This document shows, piece after piece, positions 42,998 to 50,773 of a stretch of 64,000 bases of DNA. Made by a program: the position numbers and the translations under genes. The notes under the pieces are model-generated. The model ran no database searches. It was not told where the DNA came from and saw only the letters and a program-made list of their open reading frames with translations. The stretch's first letter is position 1, and every line of letters begins with the position of its first letter. Source of the stretch: JAVBPR01 sp031549485 (GTDB taxonomy: Bacteria; Bacillota; Clostridia; Oscillospirales; Feifaniaceae); assembly GCA_031549485.1 (NCBI GenBank), contig JAVBPR010000008.1, positions 1-64,000 on the forward strand, read 5' to 3'.

Positions 42998-43210
42998 TCA
43001 CTTTAACTCGTCGATTCCGCCCGGATGGAACGGATGGCACTTTGATATTCTTTTTAGGGCAAGCGCCGAGCCCCTGACGGCTCCGTACTTCGAGATTGCC
43101 TGTATGGCATAAGTAGAGCAGGTAGGATAAAACCGGCAGGAGGATTTTCCCTTTAGCGGCGATATCCTGCGCTGATAAAATTTTATCAGCGAGATGAGAA
43201 TTTTTTTCAT
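42998..43210 (-). CDS. yidD: Membrane protein insertion efficiency factor YidD
   Basis: A 70-residue protein with the family core FYQRRISPLKGKSSCRFYPTC and CHPFHPGG, with the conserved Cys residues. It lies between rnpA and yidC. Confidence 0.95.
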   Translation of the reverse strand: MKKILISLIKFYQRRISPLKGKSSCRFYPTCSTYAIQAISKYGAVRGSALALKRISKCHPFHPGGIDELK

Positions 43211-43253
43211 ATTTTGGCCTCTTTGCCTTTTAGCAAGGCGGCGGCATAAGCCG

Positions 43254-43589
43254 CTATTTTTGTATTTTCAAGGCGGCGCACGCTTTTTTAAGCGATGCCG
43301 AAATTTCCGCGGTGTTTGAAAAAGGCGTTTTTGTCCGGGCGACCATTACGATGTCGTTCCCCGTTTTGATTTCATCCTCCGCAAGCCTGTATGCTTCCTT
43401 GATAATACGTCGCGAGCGGTTCCGCAATACCGCAATCCCGACCTTTTTGCCCGCCGTGATGCCGAGGCGGTTGATCTTTCTGCCGTTTTGACGGACATAC
43501 ATGATAAAAAGCGGGCAAACAAAGCTTTTTCCCTTGTAATACGTCCTGCGGAACTCATGGTTTTCTCTTAAAGAAATTGTATTTTTCAT
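43254..43589 (-). CDS. rnpA: Ribonuclease P protein component
   Basis: A 111-residue RnpA with the RNR signature (AVLRNRSRRIIKEAYR). The frame reaches up to 43628, but MKNTISLRENHEFRRTY at 43589, with AGGGA 8 bases upstream, is the conserved start. It matures the 5' ends of tRNAs with the rnpB RNA. Confidence 0.95.
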   Translation of the reverse strand: MKNTISLRENHEFRRTYYKGKSFVCPLFIMYVRQNGRKINRLGITAGKKVGIAVLRNRSRRIIKEAYRLAEDEIKTGNDIVMVARTKTPFSNTAEISASLKKACAALKIQK

Positions 43590-43660
43590 CTTGCATTTCC
43601 CTATATTCTCAGAACAAAAAAAGGCCACAAAGGCGGCCCTTAATTCGTCAAATATACCGT

Positions 43661-43795
43661 TTAGTAAGAGAGTTTTGCTCTGCCCCTCGATCTTCTTCTC
43701 GAGAGAATTTTTCTGCCGCTTCTTGTATGCATTCTTTTCCGAAAGCCGTGTTCTTTGGCTCTGTGCCTTTTTTTAGGCTGATATGTTCTGACCAT
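43661..43795 (-). CDS. rpmH: 50S ribosomal protein L34
   Basis: A 44-residue basic protein read from the minus strand: MVRTYQPKKRHRAKEHGFRK, then RMHTRSGRKILSRRRSRGR. It is the first gene of the rpmH-rnpA-yidD-yidC-jag run. It is nearly always next to dnaA in Firmicutes, but here the other neighbour is an MBOAT gene. Confidence 0.96.
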   Translation of the reverse strand: MVRTYQPKKRHRAKEHGFRKRMHTRSGRKILSRRRSRGRAKLSY

Positions 43796-43846
43796 TTATA
43801 TTCACCTCCTGATAGAATAAAACAATTTAAAACGCCATGTAGAAAG

Positions 43847-43876
43847 ATTATAAAACAATTTCGCCAGATAAGTCAA
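43847..43876 (-). promoter_or_regulatory. Strong promoter of rpmH
   Basis: On the minus strand TTGACT (43871-43876) and a perfect TATAAT (43847-43852) with an 18-bp spacer, about 50 bp before rpmH. Confidence 0.8.
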
Positions 43877-43895
43877 GCAAATTATTATATTTAAC

Positions 43896-43919
43896 GCGCA
43901 CGCTATATAAGCACATTAA
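43896..43919. repeat. Possible solo end of the palindromic repeat family
   Basis: The string CGCTATATAAGCACATTA resembles the left end of the repeat units at 30.4 kb (GCGCTATAAGCACATTA). No body of a unit follows, so this is at most a relic. Confidence 0.35.
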
Positions 43920-43948
43920 TACTGTGCCTGCAAAAGCGGCGCGGTTTT

Positions 43949-45340
43949 TTAAAATCTGAAATAAATAAACGGATTATAGCTTTCGGTGATGACCGCCGCG
44001 ACGCAGTAGAAGAAAATCACGCCGAGAAGTATATCAAACACAAGTTTGCCGACTGTCGATTTGTTTATCCATTGGAAAATCCTTCTTGGCAGCGGCGTTG
44101 AAAAGACCGCGCCGACAACAAGCCACGGAAGATACGGCAAAACCCCGAACGATAGTAGTGTTCCCTCTCCCGTGCCGATGCCGAAGAGAAGTTTTATGAA
44201 AGCGCCTATCTGCGAAAGGTCGGTTATTCTGAAAATTATCCAGCCGAATATTGTTGCCGCAATTGTGAAAACAACCCCGAGCGCAGGCACTTTCTTGAAG
44301 ACTTTGCCGAGGAAGATTTTTTCGATAAGTATGAGCACGCCGTAATAAAGCCCCCACAAAATAAAGTTGTAGGAAGCGCCGTGCCAAAGCCCTGTGGCAA
44401 ACCAAACGATAAGCAGATTAAAGCAATACCGGGGGAATTTTACCCTGTTGCCGCCGAGCGGGATATAGAGATAATCCCTGAAAAAGGTGGAGAGCGTCAT
44501 ATGCCATCTCCGCCAAAAATCGGTGACCGAGCGCGCGATATACGGAAAATTAAAGTTCGGCGGCATGCGGAAACCGAGCATTTCGCCAAGACCTATCGCC
44601 ATCGTAGAATATCCCGAAAAATCAAAGAATATCTGGAAGCTATATGCGATTATCCCTACCCACGCCGCCGCCGTTCCCGCGCCGCCGAAATCATCGATAA
44701 TCTTGTCCGCAATAAAGGCGCAGCTATTGGCGATAAGCAGCTTTTTGCCAAGTCCGATAATAAAAATCCTGATGCCTTTATTAAACCGCGCTACGCTCTC
44801 GACTCTTGTCACAAGCTGCTCCGCTATATCGCCGTAACGGACAATCGGGCCCGCAATGAGCTGCGGAAACATGGTGATATATGTTCCGAGGTTTATATAA
44901 CTGTGCTGTGTTTTTTCGTCGCGCCTGTAAACGTCAAGCACATATGTCATAATCTGGAAGGTGTAAAACGATATTCCGATAGGCAGGCTTATCTGCGGAA
45001 CCGGAATCGAAAGATTAAACAGCCCGTTAAGGCTTGTCACAAATAACCCCGAATATTTGAAAACGCCGATAAGCGAAAGATTTACAACGACCGATAATGC
45101 CACGATAAACTTCCGCTTGCCCTGCGAAGAATCAAATTTTTCGAGGAGAAGCCCGAACACATAGTTTATCGTAATCGAAAAAACCATGAGCAACAGATAA
45201 ACCGGTTCGCCCCAGCCGTAAAAATACAGCGAGGTCAAAAACAGCCATGCGTTTTTATACTTTCGTCCAAACGGAAGATAATATACTGCCAAAACGATAG
45301 GCAAAAATATAAACAGAAAATTTGCGCTGCTAAAAAGCAT
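43949..45340 (-). CDS. MBOAT-family O-acyltransferase (AlgI/DltB-like)
   Basis: A 463-residue membrane protein with about 11 helices. The MBOAT signature is clear: SVTDFWRRWHMTLSTFFRDYLYIPLGG and TGLWHGASYNFILWG, whose His is the catalytic residue. It moves an acetyl group across the membrane onto an extracellular polymer. It starts directly after the DHHW gene, the usual partner that completes transfer. The polymer (peptidoglycan, exopolysaccharide or spore glycan) is unknown. Confidence 0.93.
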   Translation of the reverse strand: MLFSSANFLFIFLPIVLAVYYLPFGRKYKNAWLFLTSLYFYGWGEPVYLLLMVFSITINYVFGLLLEKFDSSQGKRKFIVALSVVVNLSLIGVFKYSGLFVTSLNGLFNLSIPVPQISLPIGISFYTFQIMTYVLDVYRRDEKTQHSYINLGTYITMFPQLIAGPIVRYGDIAEQLVTRVESVARFNKGIRIFIIGLGKKLLIANSCAFIADKIIDDFGGAGTAAAWVGIIAYSFQIFFDFSGYSTMAIGLGEMLGFRMPPNFNFPYIARSVTDFWRRWHMTLSTFFRDYLYIPLGGNRVKFPRYCFNLLIVWFATGLWHGASYNFILWGLYYGVLILIEKIFLGKVFKKVPALGVVFTIAATIFGWIIFRITDLSQIGAFIKLLFGIGTGEGTLLSFGVLPYLPWLVVGAVFSTPLPRRIFQWINKSTVGKLVFDILLGVIFFYCVAAVITESYNPFIYFRF

Positions 45341-46687
45341 TTATTTGCCCACCTCCGAAAGCAGCCACTCCGCGTATTGCTGAGGCTGAGCTAAAAATAA
45401 GATGTCATCTATTTCATGTTCTTTTGTATATTTTATAATATCAAATTTTTCGCCGTACGCTTCCGGCCAATAGCGCGGATCAATGACAAAAGTCGTCTTA
45501 TAATGCGAGGCGAGCAGCCCTTCGAAAGTCTGGGTATAGGAGGGCCCGATTATCATAAGTTTCCGCCCGGTTTGCGCAGAATCGTTTTGATAAATAATTT
45601 CGGCAAAATCAAAACCGAAATATTCAGCATAAACCGAGGTGTATTTAAGCGCTTCTTCGCTGAGCACATTGCCCGCAAGAATGCTTGCGCGGTTGCTGCG
45701 CGCCGACTCTTCCTTGCCGTTCATTATCATTTTATATTCCGGTATCTGCGCCTCGGCGGAGGTCAGCATTTCGGAAAGTTTGTCATAAAGCGAGCTTCGC
45801 GCCTTACTTCCTCTCATCAGAGAGTTCGGCACTTCGATAACTTCGGTATTAAGGCGGGGCGAAAGCGCCGAAAATTTCGACAGCGCGTCGTATGAATTAT
45901 TATAAATCTTTTGCGCGGTATTTCCGTTAAAATGGTGGTCGGTAATATAAAAGTCTGCAAGATTTTCCTCTATAGTCCAATACCGGAGCGAGAGCGCGGT
46001 GACGCTTTTCGGCAGGCTTTTAAGCAGGGTATCGCCGTACCGTCTGCCGACATATCCGGGATACATGCTGTTTAGCGGGTTCGCGTCGGACATGACTATC
46101 GGCTCTATCGAATAAGAAACGATATTTGCGCCGGTTTCCTCTTTCACCTTTTCAAAATATTCCGCCGCGCTTGCTATACTGCGGTCGATTTTGTCATTGT
46201 AAATAAAGGGGTACTGAAGCAGATATTCCTTGCCGTGAAGCTCGTAAAGCGCATTCTCTTTGAAAAGGGTTATCACCTTTCCGTAGCTCGCTTTCGGTTT
46301 AAGAACGAGAGCGGCGATATCCGAAATGAAAGTGTCTTTTTTGCTGTTGGCGACAAGAAGCGGATCGCGGAAAAACGCCTGATCCGCAATCGCTTTCTCA
46401 AACTTTGTCTGAAAACTGCCGTCGGCAATATCTTTGAGCCGAGCGGGCGGAAACTGCTGCATTACGCGGTTTTCGATAATGCTTTCTGTCCGCGGCTCGG
46501 CGACCGGAAAATAAAATATCAGCGAATATATCGAAAGCAAAAACAAAACCGGCAGAACGAAACTAAGCGCCTTTGCAAAGGTGAAAGGCTCTTTATTTTT
46601 TCTTTTTTCCTCGGCGATTTTGTTTTCCTGCTCCGCGAGAATCGCTGTTTCGGTTCGCTTTCTTTTTTCCTGTGACTCGTTTGCCAT
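45341..46687 (-). CDS. DHHW-type acetyltransfer partner protein (AlgX/AlgJ-like)
   Basis: A 448-residue protein with a charged cytoplasmic N-terminus, one membrane helix (about 40-62), and an extracytoplasmic SGNH-like domain. The TDHHFNGNTA motif (near 250) is the DHHW-family signature with a Phe in place of Trp. MIIGPSYTQTF near 378 may carry the nucleophile Ser. It is cotranscribed with the MBOAT gene. Family knowledge places it as the second half of a polysaccharide O-acetylation pair. Confidence 0.85.
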   Translation of the reverse strand: MANESQEKRKRTETAILAEQENKIAEEKRKNKEPFTFAKALSFVLPVLFLLSIYSLIFYFPVAEPRTESIIENRVMQQFPPARLKDIADGSFQTKFEKAIADQAFFRDPLLVANSKKDTFISDIAALVLKPKASYGKVITLFKENALYELHGKEYLLQYPFIYNDKIDRSIASAAEYFEKVKEETGANIVSYSIEPIVMSDANPLNSMYPGYVGRRYGDTLLKSLPKSVTALSLRYWTIEENLADFYITDHHFNGNTAQKIYNNSYDALSKFSALSPRLNTEVIEVPNSLMRGSKARSSLYDKLSEMLTSAEAQIPEYKMIMNGKEESARSNRASILAGNVLSEEALKYTSVYAEYFGFDFAEIIYQNDSAQTGRKLMIIGPSYTQTFEGLLASHYKTTFVIDPRYWPEAYGEKFDIIKYTKEHEIDDILFLAQPQQYAEWLLSEVGK

Positions 46688-46762
46688 ATCTTTTCAGAAT
46701 CCCCCTTGTAATCAGCTTTTAATAGTATACTCTGTAGCATTTAAAAAAGCAAAACAATTTAC

Positions 46763-46791
46763 TTGACATTTATCTTCTTTGTTTATAACAT
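46763..46791 (+). promoter_or_regulatory. Promoter directly abutting the paaK start codon
   Basis: A perfect TTGACA (46763-46768) is followed by TATAAC (15-bp spacer) or TAACAT (17-bp spacer, 46786-46791). With either, transcription would start at or next to the ATG at 46798. Confidence 0.65.
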
Positions 46792-46797
46792 AACTTT

Positions 46798-48099
46798 ATG
46801 CTTTATTTTAATGAAAAAATCGAAACTATGTCTAATGACGAAATGTATGCTTTGCAAAGCGAGCGCCTTGTAAAGCTTGTTGCCCATGCCTATAATAACG
46901 CGGCGTATTACCGCCGCAAAATGGATGATATCGGCGTTTTGCCAGGGGATATCAAAGAGCTTTGCGATATCGTAAGGCTCCCCTTTACCACAAAACAGGA
47001 TCTGCGCGACTGCTATCCTTATGCCGCCTTTGCGGTTCCGATGAGCGAAGTTCGCCGAATTCACGCCTCAAGCGGCACGACCGGCCAGGCAACCGTCGTC
47101 GGTTACACCGCAAGCGACCTTAACGATTGGGCGGAATCGGTTGCGAGGTGCCTTGCCTCGGTCGGCGTCACAAACGAAGATATTATGCATATCTCTTACG
47201 GATACGGGCTTTTTACCGGCGGAATCGGCCTGCATGACGGCGCGACCAAGCTCGGTTGCTCGGTTATCCCGGTTTCGAGCGGAAATACCGCCAGACAAAT
47301 CCAAATAATAAAAGATTTCGGCTCCACCGTTTTGGCGTGCACCCCCTCTTATGCCCTTTACCTCGGCGACGAGATGCAGGATGCCGGGCTTACGGCGAAA
47401 GATATAAATCTTCGCATCGGAATTTTCGGTGCCGAGCCCTGGAGCGAAGAAATGCGCGCCGAAATTGAGACGCGGCTCGGCATCAAAGCCTATGATATTT
47501 ACGGTCTTTCCGAGGTTGCAGGTCCCGGCGTCGCAAACGATTGTTATCTGCGCGCGGGAATGCATATTCAGCACGATTTCTATTATCCCGAAATAGTATC
47601 TCCCGAAACTCTTCAACCTATGCCGGACGGGCAATTCGGCGAGCTGTGTTTCACCTGCCTTACAAAACAGGCTATTCCGCTTATCAGATACCGCACACGC
47701 GACCTCACAAAGCTCACCCATGAAAAATGTGAATGCGGACGAACCACTCCCCGAATGGAGCGCGTGACCGGCCGAAGCGATGATATGCTTATTATTCGCG
47801 GGGTAAATGTCTTCCCGTCTGAAATCGAAAAGGTTCTTCTAAGCGAATCGGGTGCGCAGCCGCACTACATGATTTATGTCGACCGCAAAGATGAGCTTGA
47901 TACAATGGAAATTCACATCGAGATGAGTTCCGAGATGTTTTCCGACTCGGTCAAAAACATCGAGTCGATGCAAAATAAAATTAAAAAAGCGCTTTCTTCC
48001 GCGCTTCTTATCAGCTGTACCGTTAAACTTGTCGAGCCGAAATCGCTTCCGCGAAGCGAGGGCAAGGCAAAAAGAGTTATCGACAACCGAAAGCTATAA
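46798..48099 (+). CDS. paaK: Phenylacetate-CoA ligase family enzyme
   Basis: A 433-residue adenylate-forming enzyme. Motifs: HASSGTTGQATVVGYT (P-loop-like, near 82), YGLSEVAGPGVA, YRTRDLTKL and LIIRGVNVFPSEIEKVLL, and a Lys in EGKAKRVIDNR at the C-terminus. It activates phenylacetate or another aryl acid as the CoA thioester. No ribosome binding site precedes ATG 46798, and the promoter ends at the start codon, so the mRNA may be leaderless. No paa degradation genes are nearby; in Clostridia such genes often accompany ketoacid oxidoreductases, not seen here. Confidence 0.92.
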   Translation: MLYFNEKIETMSNDEMYALQSERLVKLVAHAYNNAAYYRRKMDDIGVLPGDIKELCDIVRLPFTTKQDLRDCYPYAAFAVPMSEVRRIHASSGTTGQATVVGYTASDLNDWAESVARCLASVGVTNEDIMHISYGYGLFTGGIGLHDGATKLGCSVIPVSSGNTARQIQIIKDFGSTVLACTPSYALYLGDEMQDAGLTAKDINLRIGIFGAEPWSEEMRAEIETRLGIKAYDIYGLSEVAGPGVANDCYLRAGMHIQHDFYYPEIVSPETLQPMPDGQFGELCFTCLTKQAIPLIRYRTRDLTKLTHEKCECGRTTPRMERVTGRSDDMLIIRGVNVFPSEIEKVLLSESGAQPHYMIYVDRKDELDTMEIHIEMSSEMFSDSVKNIESMQNKIKKALSSALLISCTVKLVEPKSLPRSEGKAKRVIDNRKL

Positions 48100-48104
48100 T
48101 ATAC

Positions 48105-48134
48105 AAAAAAGCCGCTCATGAGAGCGGCTTTTTT
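48105..48134 (+). terminator. Terminator after paaK
   Basis: GCCGCTC pairs with GAGCGGC around an ATGA loop, with A6 and T6 flanks. Confidence 0.9.
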
Positions 48135-48280
48135 ATTCCTCTTTTTGTTCCTCCTACGGAGTCTGCTTAAATAAACTCGCCAAGAATATTAGGAACGGTA
48201 AAACTTAGCAAGCAAGGTTTATTAAGCTCTGCGAAAACCCTACCCGGGACAAATAAAAAACTCTGTAAAACATAATGTTC

Positions 48281-48302
48281 GGGGCGATGTGGGCATCGCC
48301 CC
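48281..48302. repeat. Inverted repeat in a gene-poor stretch
   Basis: GGGGCGATG (48281-48289) and CATCGCCCC (48294-48302) flank a TGGG loop. Similar GGGGCGA-type palindromes are scattered between genes in many Clostridia; only one copy is in this window. Confidence 0.65.
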
Positions 48303-48364
48303 CTACGTACAAATTTCATATTTGCGTCTTTTTAAATCATCCGCAGCGTGTTCGCGGCTTCCTA

Positions 48365-48390
48365 AATTGTCAATTTTCAATTGTCAATTG
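48365..48390. repeat. AATTGTCAATT double repeat
   Basis: The 11-mer AATTGTCAATT occurs twice, three bases apart, and each copy is part-palindromic. It lies between the inverted repeat at 48281 and the palindromic repeat at 48397, so 48135-48550 is a block of intergenic repeats with no gene. Confidence 0.6.
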
Positions 48391-48396
48391 CCACCT

Positions 48397-48550
48397 GGGC
48401 GAGCGGCGCTATCACACATTTATCAATCATGTTGCGCTTGCTCGCTTTCTCCGCCAATTTGTCGCTGCGTCCCGCTTCGCTCGCCTTCGGCGAGCAAACG
48501 CCGTGTCCTCGCGCCAAATTTTCGGGCGAGCGGCGCTCCCACACATTTAT
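48397..48550. repeat. Third copy of the 123-127 bp palindromic repeat
   Basis: One full unit plus a terminal piece. The outer stem is 48451-48461 with 48515-48525 and the inner stem 48479-48485 with 48489-48495 (7 bp, TTC loop). The unit ends at the stop codon of the ECF gene on the minus strand, just as the copies at 30.4 kb end at the rpsJ stop. It shares long strings with unit B there (for example CGCCGTGTCCTCGCGCCAAA) but a different inner stem. Confidence 0.85.
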
Positions 48551-49204
48551 CTACCGATTCCTGCCGAACGCCGGTTCCAGGGCTTTTCCGACCGCGGTAC
48601 ACAGCACAACAGCGGCGGCGGCTTCAACAAGGCTGTTCAAGGCAATAACGGTGAGAAAAACTTTCATAAGCGCGGGAAGTCCTCCCGAAGTAACGCCGAA
48701 AGTTTCAAGGGCGCGCGGAAGCGCGAAAACAGTCAGAGCGCCGAGAACAAAAACGGTATTTGTTATTGAGCCGATAAACGCAGCGCTGCCTTTTGCCAAA
48801 ATATCGGGCATGACTTTTTTGCAAACTTTATAGCTTCCGCCCGCAGTTATGCCGATAAGAATACGCGGAAGAATCAGAATGACGATAAATAGGAAAATAG
48901 AATAAAATCCGAGCCCGCTGCCGTATATCGCAATCGAAAGACCGTCTGTCGGCGTCATAAGACTTTTTACAACGCTGGTAATACCAAACGCGCCGCCGAG
49001 GATGCTTCCGCCTTTCATTCCGTAAAAATACGAGCCGATGATGACCGGGATATGGATTGTGGTTATCGAAATTCCACCGGGCAGGGTGATATATCCGAGC
49101 CACGGCACAAATGTCAGCAAAATGATTATGCCGATAAACACGCCGTAAAATGTTAGTTCTTTTGTTTTAATCGGGCTCGCCCTCTTTCTTTTAATGTTAA
49201 GCAA
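48551..49204 (-). CDS. ECF transporter S component (PanT-like)
   Basis: A membrane protein of up to 217 residues with six helices. ITTIHIPVIIGSYFYGMKGGSILGGAFGITS is typical of S components of the pantothenate/PanT type. It would use a shared ECF energising module encoded elsewhere. No ATG is available near the N-terminus. The frame opens with TTG 49204, which overlaps a TATAAT (49204-49209 read on the minus strand). AGAGGG before an in-frame ATT (49169-49171), just before KTKELTF, is a possible alternative start. The start is therefore open. Substrate assignment is tentative. Confidence 0.8.
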   Translation of the reverse strand: MLNIKRKRASPIKTKELTFYGVFIGIIILLTFVPWLGYITLPGGISITTIHIPVIIGSYFYGMKGGSILGGAFGITSVVKSLMTPTDGLSIAIYGSGLGFYSIFLFIVILILPRILIGITAGGSYKVCKKVMPDILAKGSAAFIGSITNTVFVLGALTVFALPRALETFGVTSGGLPALMKVFLTVIALNSLVEAAAAVVLCTAVGKALEPAFGRNR

Positions 49205-49345
49205 TTATACTATAATTCAGAAATAAAACACAAGAAAAAAATCGCCGTCGTTTGTGATTGCCGCCGGGAATAATCTAAAATATATTTTGTCTGCGAAATA
49301 GTGCCGTATGCACTTTTCAATATTTTAGTCAAAGATATTTCTACG

Positions 49346-49541
49346 CCCGGTGCATGCACAAATCCAGATAGTTTCCGCCAAGATAAGTGCGTTTCGGAGC
49401 GGGCTTAAGTCCAGGTATCTTCCGACAGGATATGCCAATGCCCCGGAGCGGGCTCAAGTCCAGATAGTCTCCGCCGTGATATGTAAGCGTTTCGGAGCGG
49501 GCTCAAGTCTATGTAATTTCCACTATGTTAAGTGCGTAGAC
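49346..49541. repeat. 49-bp tandem repeat, about 3.9 units
   Basis: CGGAGCGGGCT occurs at 49395, 49444 and 49493, exactly 49 bp apart; a diverged first unit starts near 49346 (47-bp step). Each unit has a conserved part (CGGAGCGGGCTCAAGTCCAG then ATAGTCTCCG) and a less conserved part containing GATATG and AAGTGCGT. CGGAG and CTCCG within a unit can pair. It lies between the PrsA-like gene terminator and the ECF gene. Confidence 0.85.
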
Positions 49542-49546
49542 AGAAT

Positions 49547-49576
49547 AAAACCCCCGAAAAAACTTTCGGGGGTTTT
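49547..49576. terminator. Terminator of the PrsA-like gene
   Basis: AAAACCCCCGAAA (49547-49559) pairs with TTTCGGGGGTTTT (49564-49576), 13 bp. On the minus strand it lies 14 bp after the stop codon. Confidence 0.9.
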
Positions 49577-49589
49577 ATTTATTTTTTGA

Positions 49590-50705
49590 TTATTCGGTTT
49601 TTTCGTTTTCTTTGCCTTTTTCTGCATCGCCGGTATTGTTAGGTGTCGGAGCCGGATCTACAAAGGTTTTATCAACCATGCTCGGCTTATAACCGTTTTT
49701 GACAAGAACGTCAACGACCGGGATTATCTTTTTCTCGGTTTCGTACTGCGCGAGCTTTTCCGCGATAAGCCCTGCGAGAAGCTCTTGCGCAAGCTCAGTT
49801 CTTATTGTTTCTTCTTTGTCTTTGAAAGAAAACTCATCGTCTGTCGTATATTTTTTAATTATGTGCCAGCCATACTGCGACTCGCAAACGCCGACTTCTC
49901 CGACGCCGATTGCGAAAGAGGTTTCTTCAAATGCCGGATCCATGCCGGAAGTATCTTCATCAAGCCTTTTTCTGAAAACATACCCATCGTCCGGCTCGCC
50001 TGCATCTTCGTTATATTCTTTGATAAGCGCTTCGAAATCTCCGCCGGCGTCAACCTTGGCTTTAACTTCGTTGTATTTCGTCTGCTTCGCGGCGAGCGCA
50101 TCTCCCGTAAGGGCTGTGCCGCTGTCATCAACATTTTTTACAAGAATATGTTTTACGTGAACATAATCGCTTGCAAGAGTTTCTTTGACCTTTTGGTCGG
50201 TGATCGCTTTTGAGCCGCTCTCGCCGTAAAAATGGTCTTTAAGTTTTTGAAGCCTAATGTCATTTGTTATCATTTTGAAATACTGGTCTTGTGTTATTCC
50301 GAGAAGTTTGAGCTCTGCTTCAAGCTGCTCCTCGCCGAGCTGCTCGATTACGTATTCTTTGAAATTTTTCTCTTCATCGGCGGTAATTTTAAGCCCTTCT
50401 TCGTTGAAAACCGCTTCGAGAACTTTTTTGTTGATTAAAATATCGACAATTCTCTGACGATTGCTGTCATCCTGCGTTGTCGGATCGGTTTCCGAAACCG
50501 GCTCTGTCTTGTATGTTTCAAAAGAGCCTTCGCCGTACTGATACTCATAGCTGAGTTTTGTGGCGTTATAGTAGAATGTAAGTTCGCTGACGTACGCCTC
50601 TGCGCCGTTTACGGTAAAAGCGACCTCATCCACAGTTTTATTGCATCCCGCAAAGCCGACCGCGGCAACTACAACCGCAGTTATGAGGGTTAAAATTCTC
50701 TTCAT
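49590..50705 (-). CDS. PrsA-like peptidyl-prolyl isomerase lipoprotein (parvulin/SurA type)
   Basis: A 371-residue lipoprotein. The signal peptide ends at AVGFAGC, lipid Cys21. A helical SurA_N-like domain (about 25-180) is followed by a parvulin rotamase domain (about 183-310: VHVKHILVKN, DGYVFRKRL, FAIGVGEVG, SQYGWHIIKK). The C-terminal tail is acidic and low in complexity. It assists folding of exported proteins outside the membrane. It stands alone between two terminator or repeat regions. Confidence 0.92.
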   Translation of the reverse strand: MKRILTLITAVVVAAVGFAGCNKTVDEVAFTVNGAEAYVSELTFYYNATKLSYEYQYGEGSFETYKTEPVSETDPTTQDDSNRQRIVDILINKKVLEAVFNEEGLKITADEEKNFKEYVIEQLGEEQLEAELKLLGITQDQYFKMITNDIRLQKLKDHFYGESGSKAITDQKVKETLASDYVHVKHILVKNVDDSGTALTGDALAAKQTKYNEVKAKVDAGGDFEALIKEYNEDAGEPDDGYVFRKRLDEDTSGMDPAFEETSFAIGVGEVGVCESQYGWHIIKKYTTDDEFSFKDKEETIRTELAQELLAGLIAEKLAQYETEKKIIPVVDVLVKNGYKPSMVDKTFVDPAPTPNNTGDAEKGKENEKTE

Positions 50706-50773
50706 TTCTACTCTCCTAAAGATTTAATTTCTAAATTATAACACAAAACAGCTAAAAGTCTATAAATAATTTG

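Noticed and set aside
43796..43948. Replication origin beside rpmH
   Set aside because: No DnaA boxes and no dnaA gene; only the rpmH promoter is visible.
48381..48833. 150-codon frame on the plus strand
   Set aside because: Its first half is translated palindromic repeat and its second half is antisense to the ECF gene.
49346..49541. CRISPR array
   Set aside because: The interval between conserved parts is itself related between units and too short, there is no unique spacer, and no cas genes are near.
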